This document shows, piece by piece, positions 7,777-15,585 of a stretch of 47,725 bases of DNA; the first letter of the stretch is position 1, and the number at the start of each line of letters is the position of its first letter. Below the pieces are notes generated by a model, which did no database searches, had not been told where the DNA came from, and worked only from the letters and a program-made list of their open reading frames with translations. Source of the DNA: an uncultured Spirochaetales bacterium (GTDB taxonomy: Bacteria > Spirochaetota > Spirochaetia > Sphaerochaetales > Sphaerochaetaceae); contig CALXOK010000014.1 of assembly GCA_944390025.1 (NCBI GenBank), positions 1-47,725 of the forward strand. Reading direction: 5' to 3'. The translations under genes and the position numbers were made by a program.

Positions 7777-9162
7777 ATGAAGGAAAGAATCAAAGAGCTT
7801 CTGACACGAGAACCAGATGAGAGAATCATCAGTGTCGAAGGCTGGGTCAGGACGAAGAGAGACAGCAAGAACGTATGCTTTCTCGAACTCAATGACGGCT
7901 CCACTATCAAGGGGCTTCAGGTTGTTATCGACAAGTCTTCCTTCAATAATGAAAGCCAGCTTGCCGCTGTGACCACAGGAGCCGCTGTCATCTGCACAGG
8001 AAAGCTTGTTGCAAGTCAGGGCGGAGCCCAGGCTGTTGAGCTTGCGCTCACTTCCCTTGAGATTGCAGGTACCTGCCCTTCCGACTATCCGCTTCAGAAG
8101 AAAAGGCATACAATCGAGTTCCTGCGTGAGATTGCATATCTCAGACCAAGAACAAACCTCATCGGTGCCGTGATGCGTGTCAGGAGCACACTTGCCTATG
8201 CTATCCACCGTTTCTTTCAGGAGAACGGTTTTGTCTATGTGAACACTCCGCTGATCACCACAAGCGACTGTGAGGGAGCCGGTGAGACATTCCAGGTCAC
8301 GACACTTGATCTTGAGAATGTCCCGCGCTATGAGGACGGCAAGGTTGACTATGCCCAGGACTTCTTTGGTAAGAAGGCTTCTCTCACAGTCTCAGGCCAG
8401 CTTGAAGGTGAAAGCTATGCTCTTGCACTGAAGAACATCTATACATTCGGTCCGACTTTCCGCGCCGAAAACAGCAATACAACCCGTCACCTTGCTGAAT
8501 TCTGGATGGTCGAGCCTGAAATGGCATTCTGCGACCTTGAGCTTGACGAAGAAGTCGCCGAGAGCTTCCTGAAGTACATCTTCAAGTATGTTCTTGACCA
8601 TTGCCCTGAGGAGATGGCCTTCTTCGACCAGTTTGTTCTCAAGGGGAATATCGAGACACTCGAGCATGTCATCAACACACCTTTTGCCCGCATGACATAC
8701 ACACAGGCAATCAAGGAGCTTGAGGCTGTCAATGACCAGTTTGACTTCCCTGTACACTGGGGCAGCGACATCCAGACGGAGCATGAGAAATATCTCACCG
8801 AGGTTGTGTGTAAACGTCCTGTCATCGTCACTGACTATCCGAAGGAAATCAAGGCCTTCTACATGAAGATGAACGAAGACGGCAGGACTGTTAGAGGAAT
8901 GGATGTTCTGGTACCGCGCCTTGGCGAGATTATCGGAGGCTCTGAAAGAGAGGCAGACTATGACAAGCTTCTTGGAAGGATCAACGAGCTGGGACTCAGG
9001 CCGGAAGACTACTGGTGGTATCTTGAGACAAGAAGGTTCGGCTCTGTCGCCCACTCCGGTTTCGGCCTCGGTTTCGAGCGTGCGGTGCAGTATGTAACTG
9101 GTGTTGCGAACATCAGGGATGTCATCCCGTTCCCGCGCTATGTCAAGAGTGCTGATTTCTAA
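7777..9162 (+). CDS. asnS: asparaginyl-tRNA synthetase
   Basis: This 461-residue class II synthetase charges tRNA-Asn. The N-terminal OB-fold anticodon-binding domain reads VEGWVRTKRDSKNVCFLELNDGS. Motif 2 is FGPTFRAENSNTTRHLAEFWMVEPE (shown here in two parts of one block around residue 250), where the HLAEFWM context and lack of GatCAB-type features favour AsnRS over a non-discriminating AspRS. Motif 3, GFGLGFERAVQYVTG, ends with IRDVIPFPR at the C-terminus. The ATG at 7777 follows a weak AGAGGG site. The stop codon overlaps, on the other strand, the stop of the convergent regulator gene. Confidence 0.97.
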   Translation: MKERIKELLTREPDERIISVEGWVRTKRDSKNVCFLELNDGSTIKGLQVVIDKSSFNNESQLAAVTTGAAVICTGKLVASQGGAQAVELALTSLEIAGTCPSDYPLQKKRHTIEFLREIAYLRPRTNLIGAVMRVRSTLAYAIHRFFQENGFVYVNTPLITTSDCEGAGETFQVTTLDLENVPRYEDGKVDYAQDFFGKKASLTVSGQLEGESYALALKNIYTFGPTFRAENSNTTRHLAEFWMVEPEMAFCDLELDEEVAESFLKYIFKYVLDHCPEEMAFFDQFVLKGNIETLEHVINTPFARMTYTQAIKELEAVNDQFDFPVHWGSDIQTEHEKYLTEVVCKRPVIVTDYPKEIKAFYMKMNEDGRTVRGMDVLVPRLGEIIGGSEREADYDKLLGRINELGLRPEDYWWYLETRRFGSVAHSGFGLGFERAVQYVTGVANIRDVIPFPRYVKSADF

Positions 9163-9602
9163 ACCGAAAGATGGACAAGCGCCCATGATTTCAGCTGCCC
9201 GGCAGATTCAAGACTGAGTCTGCCGAGTATTTTTTCCAGCATCTTGTAATAACCGCTTCTTGATATCCCCATCTCACTGCAGGTCTTCTTGACGACATCG
9301 TCATTGAGCACATGAGTGATGAATTCCGTCTCCTTTGTAGTGAGATACACCCCCTCTGGGGAAGAAACGATGTCATCTGACTTTTTCTTTTCGGGGCTGG
9401 AAAGGAACAGCAGCACCTCATTGCTGCGGCTCAGCTCATTCACCAGAGGCCTGATGCGCTCCAGCTCCCTCATACTTCTTGCGTTGACTGCAATCACGCC
9501 CGACAGAAACTTTTCAGGACTCTCAAGACACACAACGCGGAATCCGGCTTCTTCAATTGACTTCTTCGCCCTGTCGTTTGAAAACACATAGAATCTGATC
9601 AT
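9159..9602 (-). CDS. HTH protein, LuxR/response-regulator-like C-terminus
   Basis: This is a 147-residue putative transcription regulator. The C-terminal 65 residues, from GVYLTTKETEFITHVLNDD through VVKKTCSEMGISRSGYYKML, read like a LuxR-type or sigma-region-4-like helix-turn-helix with the usual 'LTxxExxxL' lead-in. The first ~80 residues (MIRFYVFSNDRAKKSIEEAG onward) have alternating strands and helices like a reduced receiver domain, but I cannot find a clear phospho-acceptor aspartate pair. No Shine-Dalgarno is seen before the ATG at 9602. It converges on asnS with stop codons overlapping by 4 nt. Its targets are unknown. Confidence 0.65.
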   Translation of the reverse strand: MIRFYVFSNDRAKKSIEEAGFRVVCLESPEKFLSGVIAVNARSMRELERIRPLVNELSRSNEVLLFLSSPEKKKSDDIVSSPEGVYLTTKETEFITHVLNDDVVKKTCSEMGISRSGYYKMLEKILGRLSLESAGQLKSWALVHLSV

Positions 9603-9644
9603 GACAATATCTACACAGAAAATGTGTGTTTTTGAGCAGAATGA

Positions 9645-10172
9645 TCATGAATACTTTGTAAGAATCCGGTCAAAAGTGTTCGCGAAGCTTTCAAGAGTCT
9701 TGCTGTCAAATGGATGTGATTTGCCCTCAAAAAGCTGCATTTCACGGAAGATGTAGTTATTGTTACGCTCGCTCATGCGCTGGCGGATGTTCTCCGGGGT
9801 ATAAACCTGTCCTCTGTCATCCATGGCAAAGGCCTTTTTCTCTACAGCGCGTTCAAGCAGCGGAATGTCGTGACTGATCACAAGACAGTTCTCATCAGCT
9901 TCAGATGCAATATAATCATCGGCACTGTTCTTTCCAGTGGGCACGACAACCATCCTCACCGGACTTTTTATCTTTCTCAGTTCTTCCTTATCCAGTGTCT
10001 GCCTGTAAGGGTCGCGGAGGCTCTGGGTGTGGATTCTTGCAACATCTGTCACGTCCTTCAGAGGACGGTCTGCCACAAAAACCGTTTCTATTTTCTCTTT
10101 TACTGCACGGCGCAGTATGATACTGCGGTGAGACGGTGGCAGGGAGTCTGCATCTGCAAGGATTTTCAACAC
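9645..10172 (-). CDS. YaiI/YqxD (DUF188) family protein
   Basis: This 175-residue protein follows the DUF188/YaiI pattern throughout: an N-terminal ILADADSLP strand with acidic residues, then FVADRPLKDV, VVVPTGKNSADDYIASEADE, LVISHDIPLLERAVEKKA, and the late DDRGQVYTPENIRQRMSER. The clustered aspartates resemble a PIN-like metal site, so a nuclease role has been suspected for the family, but no activity is established. The GTG at 10170-10172 is preceded by AGAGGAAA. It is divergent from pfp. Confidence 0.85.
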   Translation of the reverse strand: MLKILADADSLPPSHRSIILRRAVKEKIETVFVADRPLKDVTDVARIHTQSLRDPYRQTLDKEELRKIKSPVRMVVVPTGKNSADDYIASEADENCLVISHDIPLLERAVEKKAFAMDDRGQVYTPENIRQRMSERNNNYIFREMQLFEGKSHPFDSKTLESFANTFDRILTKYS

Positions 10173-10232
10173 TTCAGTTTTTCCTCTTTTCTCGTTATGA
10201 TATCTACAGATTATTAAGAAAGGAGAATTGTT

Positions 10233-11891
10233 GTGTCAATTTCACCATTGCAAAAAGCACGCTATGCCTATCAGCCCAAACTTCCGAAGATTCTTCAGAA
10301 CGACATAAGGAATGTCGCAATTGAATACGGAAAAGAGACAGAGTCTGTAAGCGATCAGGAAAAGATCAGGGCAATGTTCCCCTGCACTTATGGAATGAAG
10401 GAGATTTCCTTCAAGGCAGCTGCAAGCAGCGCGTCTGACAGAAAGCAGGTTGTAGGTGTCATTCTCTCCGGAGGACAGGCTCCTGGAGGACACAATGTCA
10501 TCACAGGACTTTATGACGCACTGAAGAAGTCCTCAAAGGACAATGTGCTTCTTGGTTTCAAAGGAGGCCCGAGCGGTCTCATTGAGGATAGTTTCATTGA
10601 ATTCACAGATGATTTCATAAACCAGTACAGGAATACCGGAGGTTTTGACATCATCGGATCCGGACGCACAAAGCTTGAGACTGTCGAGCAGTTCAAGAAA
10701 GTCGATGAGGTCGCAAAAAAGCATGGACTTACCGCCATTGTCATTATCGGAGGTGACGATTCCAACACGAATGCCGCTGTTCTGGCAGAGTACCTCAAGG
10801 CAAATGGCAGTCAGGTTCAGGTCATCGGATGTCCGAAGACAATTGACGGAGACCTGAAGAACGATGTCATCGAGACTTCTTTCGGCTTTGACACTGCATG
10901 CAAGACTTACAGCGAGCTTATCGGAAACATTGAGCGTGATGCCAACTCTGCAAAGAAGTACTGGCACTTCATCAAGGTCATGGGACGCTCTGCAAGCCAT
11001 ATCGCACTTGAATGCGCTCTTGAATGCCAGCCTAACATCTGTCTTGTCGGAGAGGAGGTTCAGGAAAAGAACCAGAGCATGATGGACATCGTGAACTACA
11101 TCAGTTCTGTCGTTGCTGCAAGAGCAGAAAGAGGTGACAACTTCGGTGTGGCCATTGTTCCAGAAGGTCTTATCGAGTTCATTCCTGAGGTCAAGTCACT
11201 CATTGCAAAACTCAATGACCTGCTTGCTGCAAACGAGAAGGAGTTCAATGCGCTTTCAGGTTTTGCGGCCCAGTACGATTTCATCCTCTCAAAACTCGAT
11301 GCAGCAGATGTAAAGGTCTTCTCATCCCTTCCTGAAGACATCCAGAAGCAGCTTCTCATGGACAGGGACCCGCATGGAAACGTCCAGGTCAGCAGGATTG
11401 AGACAGAAAAGCTTCTTATCACAATGGTCGCAAAGAGACTTGATGAGATGAAGGCTGAAGGAAAGTACTGCGGCAAGTTCAACGCCCTCAACCATTTCTT
11501 CGGATATGAAGGACGCTGTGCCTTCCCGTCCAACTTCGATGCGGACTACTGCTATTCACTCGGCTACAACGCCTTCCTCCTGATTGCAAACGGACTCACC
11601 GGATACATGTCGGTTGTCACAGGTCTTTCAGAAGGTCCTGCGGCCTGGAAAGCAGGAGGAATGCCGATTACAAAGATGATGAATATCGAGCGCCGCCATG
11701 GGGAAGACAAGCCTGTCATCAGAAAGGCACTTGTCCGCCTTGACGGAAAACCGTTCAAGTACTTCGAAAGCCAAAGGAAGAAGTGGGAAATCGAGACCTG
11801 CTTCACCTTCCCCGGCGCAATTCAGTACTACGGTCCGGAAGAAGTGTGTGACATCACGACCCGCACGCTTGCTCTCGAAATGGGAAAGTGA
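10233..11891 (+). CDS. pfp: diphosphate--fructose-6-phosphate 1-phosphotransferase (PPi-PFK)
   Basis: This enzyme phosphorylates fructose 6-phosphate with pyrophosphate, reversibly, and supplies fructose 1,6-bisphosphate to the aldolase encoded at 45411. The 552-residue length fits the long PPi-PFK clade found in spirochaetes and plants. [20 protein letters not shown] near residue 74 is the phosphate-binding start. [11 protein letters not shown] carries the second Asp that favours PPi over ATP, and [11 protein letters not shown] has the Lys of PPi-using enzymes. [16 protein letters not shown] follows. The GTG at 10233 is chosen because AGGAG sits 7 nt upstream. The gene stands alone with a terminator behind it. 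Confidence 0.95.
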   Translation: MSISPLQKARYAYQPKLPKILQNDIRNVAIEYGKETESVSDQEKIRAMFPCTYGMKEISFKAAASSASDRKQVVGVILSGGQAPGGHNVITGLYDALKKSSKDNVLLGFKGGPSGLIEDSFIEFTDDFINQYRNTGGFDIIGSGRTKLETVEQFKKVDEVAKKHGLTAIVIIGGDDSNTNAAVLAEYLKANGSQVQVIGCPKTIDGDLKNDVIETSFGFDTACKTYSELIGNIERDANSAKKYWHFIKVMGRSASHIALECALECQPNICLVGEEVQEKNQSMMDIVNYISSVVAARAERGDNFGVAIVPEGLIEFIPEVKSLIAKLNDLLAANEKEFNALSGFAAQYDFILSKLDAADVKVFSSLPEDIQKQLLMDRDPHGNVQVSRIETEKLLITMVAKRLDEMKAEGKYCGKFNALNHFFGYEGRCAFPSNFDADYCYSLGYNAFLLIANGLTGYMSVVTGLSEGPAAWKAGGMPITKMMNIERRHGEDKPVIRKALVRLDGKPFKYFESQRKKWEIETCFTFPGAIQYYGPEEVCDITTRTLALEMGK

Positions 11892-11914
11892 GAAAAGGCT
11901 CAGGAAAAATCTTG

Positions 11915-11946
11915 AAGACAGGACTTTAATCGGGTCCTGTCTTTTT
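11915..11946 (+). terminator. Rho-independent terminator of pfp
   Basis: AAGACAGGAC (11915-11924) pairs with GTCCTGTCTT (11934-11943) and runs into five T residues. Confidence 0.92.
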
Positions 11947-11997
11947 CTGTCTGAAATCTGGCAGATGTTTTCTCTGTCAGGTTCTCAAAACAGACTC

Positions 11998-12303
11998 TCA
12001 CCTGACACACAGGTTCTTCAAATCATAATGCCTGTTATCAGGATTCCTGCTTTCGCGGAAGAACACAGCAGTGAAGCCTGTGACTGAGACGAGAGCGGAT
12101 GCGCTTCTTTCCTCGAGTTCCCTGCTGATGCTCTGGACTTCATCCTTGTGTGCCTGGAAGCGGACCTTGACAAGCTCATGACAATCAAGCGCCTCATCAA
12201 GTGCGCTGACAACATTCTCGCTCAGTCCGTCACGTCCTACCATGACAACACTTCCGATTGTCTGGGCCTGGCTTCTGAGAAAGGCCCTCTGTGCACTGGT
12301 CAT
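11998..12303 (-). CDS. yhbY: YhbY-type RNA-binding protein (CRM domain)
   Basis: This 101-residue single CRM-domain protein starts MTSAQRAFLRSQAQTIGSVVMVGRDGLSENVV, close to the family pattern LTxxQRxxLRxxAHxLxPVVxIGKxGLT. HELVKVRFQAHKDE follows, and the C-terminus carries SVTGFTAVFFRES where the family has a VQxIGxxxVLYR strand. YhbY binds pre-50S ribosomal particles and is thought to help large-subunit assembly. The ATG at 12303 has GGAG upstream. It lies just downstream of the acyl-CoA synthetase terminator on the same strand, so it is either read through or has its own promoter, which I cannot see clearly. Confidence 0.88.
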   Translation of the reverse strand: MTSAQRAFLRSQAQTIGSVVMVGRDGLSENVVSALDEALDCHELVKVRFQAHKDEVQSISRELEERSASALVSVTGFTAVFFRESRNPDNRHYDLKNLCVR

Positions 12304-12319
12304 ATAATATTTTCTCCAT

Positions 12320-12347
12320 AAAAAAGGCCTGCCCACTGGACAGGCCT
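12320..12347 (-). terminator. Rho-independent terminator of acyl-CoA synthetase 2
   Basis: On the minus strand CAGGCCT-type arms (12341-12347 and 12325-12331) pair over seven bases and are followed by a T run. Confidence 0.85.
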
Positions 12348-12365
12348 GTCAAGAATAAGGATTTC

Positions 12366-14105
12366 TCAGTCTTTGTTCAATTCCTTCTTGAACAGTTTCT
12401 CGACTTCGAATCTCTTCACCTTCTTTGTGCTTGTCATTGCAAGAGGCTCTTTCGAGACAATGACCTTTGTAATCTTCTTATAGCTCTGAAGCTCCTTGTT
12501 GACTGTTGTGACAATCGAGTTGATATGATCCTCAAGGTCGTTCTCATGGCTCTTCACACAGTCTGCAGAAGGATAGATGATTGCCGCGATGCCCTCGCTC
12601 TTCTCTTTCGCATTGATGATATACCCGCAGACACAAATCTGGTCGACATCATAATGAAGCTGGAAATGATCCTCAATCTCCTCAGGGAAGACATTCTTGC
12701 CGCCCTCTGTGACAATAACGTTCTTTGACCGTCCTGTAAGGAAGAGATAGCCGTCTTTCTCATAACCGACATCTCCTGTATTGAGCCAGCCGTCTTCACT
12801 GAGAACCTCGCGGGTTGCCTCCTCATTCTTGTAGTAACCCTTCATCACCACACTGCCCTTCACATAGATAAGACCGTTTCCGTCCTCATCTGGATTGACA
12901 ATCTTGACCTCAACTGCAGGAATGAAGTGTCCGACAGAGGCTTCGTTGTAAGCCTCAACCGGGTTGAGGTGGGTAATCGGGCTTGTCTCTGTCAGGCCGT
13001 AGCCCTGAACGAAGTCAATGCCAAGCTCGTTGAACATCTTGAATGTGCTGGGCGGAAGCGGACCTCCTCCGCAGATACAGATTCTCGCATTCTCAAGAGA
13101 AAGCTGTCTGAGCAGGAAACCAAACCATTTCTTTCCGACCTTGATGTGGAAGGCCTTCTTGAGAAAACCGGACACGCCCATCATTCCTCTGATGAGGCCA
13201 TAGACTATGATGCCCTTCTTCCTGACTCCGTTCATAAGCGCAGACAGAAGCTTGTTGAACAGCAGCGGAACAGCAAGGAACATCGTTACCTTGCCAAGCT
13301 TGAGCTCCTTGAGCACCTGGGGGACAATGAGGCGCTTGCCGAAGACGCAGGATGCACCGCATGAGATTGTCTCAAAGAAAACCGCAAGCATCGTATAGGC
13401 ATGATGAAGAGGAAGAATCGCATAGAAGACATCCTCTGGATAGAGCTTCATGAGCACCTGTGCCTCATAACAGTCGGAAACAAGGTTCTTGTGTGTGAGC
13501 TGCACGCCCTTTGGAACACCTGTTGTACCGCTTGTGAAAAGAATTGCGGCGACATCATCCTCACTGGTAGCCTCAGGCTTGTATGTGCCTTCAGCCTTGA
13601 GATTGAAAAGATACGGATAACTCTTGCTGTTTTCCTCAAGGCAGTACTTCTCGACAAGGCTCACCTTTCCGGTCTTTGTCCCGATATTCTCAATCCTGTC
13701 AGCATCGATGAAGATTCTTGACACATCCCCGAATGCCATGAGGGTTTCCATGTCATTATCGTTGTATGTTATATCGAGAGGGACTACTGTCGCGCCTGCG
13801 TAAAGGATTGCAAGGTAAGCGACTGCCCACTCGGGACTGTTCTTGCCGCTGACTGCAATCTTGTCGCCCTTCTTAACTCCTGTTGCAAGAAGGTAGTTGC
13901 TGATTTGAAGAACATATTCTCTGACCTCATTGTATGTCAGTGAAAGCTCTTTCGGATGAAAGGCCTTGAAACAGGGTCTTGAGCCGAAGCGCTTACAGGA
14001 AATCTCAAACATCTCGACAACGGTCGGCCATGTGCCGCAAAAATCCTTTCCTCTGAAATCATCAAGGAACTTATATGCATCTGGATTCGGATAGCTGAAT
14101 GCCAT
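12366..14105 (-). CDS. long-chain acyl-CoA synthetase / AMP-forming ligase 2
   Basis: This 579-residue ANL enzyme is a distant paralogue of the one at 4668-6482. It has ILFTSGTTGVPKGVQLTHKN (around residue 185), LPLHHAYTML, GYGLTETSPITHLNP, NTGDVGYEKDGYLFLTGR and a C-terminal TSTKKVKRFEV holding the catalytic-lysine region. It should form acyl-AMP and then acyl-CoA from a fatty or other carboxylic acid. The ATG at 14103-14105 (MAFSYPNPDAY) has GGGGGAG upstream. It is a single-gene unit with a recognisable promoter (14137-14165), its own terminator and a perfect palindrome 15 bp upstream of the -35. Substrate preference is unknown. Confidence 0.88.
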   Translation of the reverse strand: MAFSYPNPDAYKFLDDFRGKDFCGTWPTVVEMFEISCKRFGSRPCFKAFHPKELSLTYNEVREYVLQISNYLLATGVKKGDKIAVSGKNSPEWAVAYLAILYAGATVVPLDITYNDNDMETLMAFGDVSRIFIDADRIENIGTKTGKVSLVEKYCLEENSKSYPYLFNLKAEGTYKPEATSEDDVAAILFTSGTTGVPKGVQLTHKNLVSDCYEAQVLMKLYPEDVFYAILPLHHAYTMLAVFFETISCGASCVFGKRLIVPQVLKELKLGKVTMFLAVPLLFNKLLSALMNGVRKKGIIVYGLIRGMMGVSGFLKKAFHIKVGKKWFGFLLRQLSLENARICICGGGPLPPSTFKMFNELGIDFVQGYGLTETSPITHLNPVEAYNEASVGHFIPAVEVKIVNPDEDGNGLIYVKGSVVMKGYYKNEEATREVLSEDGWLNTGDVGYEKDGYLFLTGRSKNVIVTEGGKNVFPEEIEDHFQLHYDVDQICVCGYIINAKEKSEGIAAIIYPSADCVKSHENDLEDHINSIVTTVNKELQSYKKITKVIVSKEPLAMTSTKKVKRFEVEKLFKKELNKD

Positions 14106-14136
14106 AATCTTCTCCCCCGCAATGAATATAGTGAAT

Positions 14137-14165
14137 ATCTTATTGCAACAGGCGAAACTGTTCAA
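14137..14165 (-). promoter_or_regulatory. promoter of acyl-CoA synthetase 2
   Basis: TTGAAC (14160-14165) and TAAGAT (14137-14142) on the minus strand are separated by 17 bp. Confidence 0.6.
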
Positions 14166-14179
14166 GTTTTTCTGACATC

Positions 14180-14196
14180 TTTTCACAATGTGAAAA
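14180..14196. promoter_or_regulatory. perfect palindrome, candidate operator
   Basis: TTTTCACA-A-TGTGAAAA is a perfect inverted repeat with 8-base arms. It lies between the divergent acyl-CoA synthetase 2 and folC promoters, 15 bp upstream of the former's -35 and 22 bp upstream of the latter's. It is the reverse of the CRP arrangement (TGTGA-N6-TCACA), so another regulator is implied. Confidence 0.5.
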
Positions 14197-14217
14197 CCTG
14201 TATTTTTCCCGCTCAGC

Positions 14218-14246
14218 TTGCCACAGCGCCATTCCTTGGCTAAACT
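14218..14246 (+). promoter_or_regulatory. promoter of folC (leaderless type)
   Basis: TTGCCA (14218-14223), a 17-bp spacer and TAAACT (14241-14246) are followed after 7 nt by the folC ATG, with no Shine-Dalgarno. Confidence 0.55.
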
Positions 14247-14253
14247 CGGATTC

Positions 14254-15585
14254 ATGCACTTCTCGTCTTTCAGTCAGGTGACTGAATACCTTGACTCATT
14301 CCTTCCGGCTTCCGGCGGTCCTCCTGGCCTCCTGAGGCAGGCCCGGCTTGACCGCATGAGACGCCTTCTTGACCATCTTGGTCACCCTGAAGATGCTTTC
14401 AGAAGCATTCATGTAGCAGGAAGCAAGGGAAAGGGATCGACAAGCCGCTTTACCGCAGCACTCCTCGAAGCCGCAGGAGAGCGATGCGGACTATATCTGT
14501 CTCCTCACCTTTCTGATTACAGGGAGCGTTTCAGCCTGGCTGGAACATTCTTTGATGATTCCTTTCTCCTTGAGGCGGCAAATGAGCTTTATGAGAAGGT
14601 GTCATCTTTTTCCCTTCCCGAGTCGTTTGTCTATACAAAACCCTCCACCTTTGAGCTTTATACAGCGTATGCATATATTCTTTTCAGGAATGCAGAGTGT
14701 TCCTGGGCTGTCATTGAGACAGGACTTGGAGGGAGGCTTGATGCGACCAACACGCTTGAAAGCCCTGTGGAAATCATCACTCCGGTTGAGCTTGAGCACA
14801 CAGCTGTGCTCGGAAACACAATAAGGGAAATCGCTGTAGAGAAAAGCAAGATCATAAAAAAAGACAGCACTGTATTCACAGGGCTGCTGTGCGATGAGGC
14901 ACAGGACGTGATGGAAAAGGAAGCTTTGAATCAAGGTGCCCGCCTTGTCTCCCTTGCCCGCCGCATTAAAAGCATCACAAGCGACACTAAACAGGACGGG
15001 GAACACTGCAGCATAGTTTTCAGTGACGGCTTCACGGCCAGTCCTGTCCTGAAGATGAAAGGAGAAGTGCAGGCTCAGAATGCAGCCCTTGCGATGCTTT
15101 GCGCCAGAGAGCTTGGTTTCTGGCGTGAAGAAAAGAGCCTCAAGGCTCTTGAAGATGCCACTCTGGCAGGACGTTTTGAGTCGCATTTGTATAAAAACCG
15201 CAATTTCATTCTTGATGTGTGCCACACAAAAGCATCAATGAGACACACTGTCTCATCTTTCTGTGCGCTTTATCCGGACAGACAGAGAAGATGCTGCATT
15301 TTCTCGGCCATAGAGGGCAAGGACGTGAAATCCATGCTTGAAATCCTCATGAAGGAATTCTGCCGCATCATAATAAGCAGGCCTACAGAGTACAGGAAAT
15401 CAGACAGTGATGCCATATTCGCCCTCGCATGCAGCATGAATGACGGCAACTGTGTCATCCAGCATATTCCAGATGCCGCAATAGCCCTTGACGAGGCCGT
15501 AAAGAGTGACTGCAATGTGCTTGTTGCAGGATCCTTCTATCTGGTTTCCCTGTTTGAGGAGATAATAAATGCTGAACAGCAATGA
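14254..15585 (+). CDS. folC: folylpolyglutamate synthase / dihydrofolate synthase
   Basis: FolC adds glutamate to dihydropteroate or folates with ATP. The 443-residue Mur-ligase-fold protein has the P-loop IHVAGSKGKGSTSRF near residue 53, YLSPHLSDYRERF, ETGLGGRLDATN and ITPVELEHTAVLGNT (family: ITxIGxDHxxxLG; here Glu replaces the usual Asp before His). The C-terminal domain includes LAGRFESH and LDVCHTKASMR, where most FolC proteins have the LDGAHNP motif; the 'CHTKA' variant is unusual. The ATG at 14254 lacks a Shine-Dalgarno but sits 7 nt after a promoter, suggesting a leaderless transcript. It heads an operon with rqcH (17-nt overlap), the Memo-like gene and the pseudokinase-like gene. 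Confidence 0.88.
   Translation: MHFSSFSQVTEYLDSFLPASGGPPGLLRQARLDRMRRLLDHLGHPEDAFRSIHVAGSKGKGSTSRFTAALLEAAGERCGLYLSPHLSDYRERFSLAGTFFDDSFLLEAANELYEKVSSFSLPESFVYTKPSTFELYTAYAYILFRNAECSWAVIETGLGGRLDATNTLESPVEIITPVELEHTAVLGNTIREIAVEKSKIIKKDSTVFTGLLCDEAQDVMEKEALNQGARLVSLARRIKSITSDTKQDGEHCSIVFSDGFTASPVLKMKGEVQAQNAALAMLCARELGFWREEKSLKALEDATLAGRFESHLYKNRNFILDVCHTKASMRHTVSSFCALYPDRQRRCCIFSAIEGKDVKSMLEILMKEFCRIIISRPTEYRKSDSDAIFALACSMNDGNCVIQHIPDAAIALDEAVKSDCNVLVAGSFYLVSLFEEIINAEQQ

Noticed and set aside
8392..9186. Minus-strand open frame of 264 codons
   Set aside because: It is fully antisense to asnS, whose synthetase motifs are unmistakable.
9600..9620. Leaderless promoter before the HTH regulator
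   Set aside because: There is no Shine-Dalgarno, but the hexamers at the right distance (GTAGAT, TAGATA) match the -10 consensus poorly, so it was left out of the leaderless set.
14180..14196. CRP/FNR site
   Set aside because: The half-sites are in the opposite order (TCACA-N-TGTGA) and spacing to that of CRP or FNR boxes.
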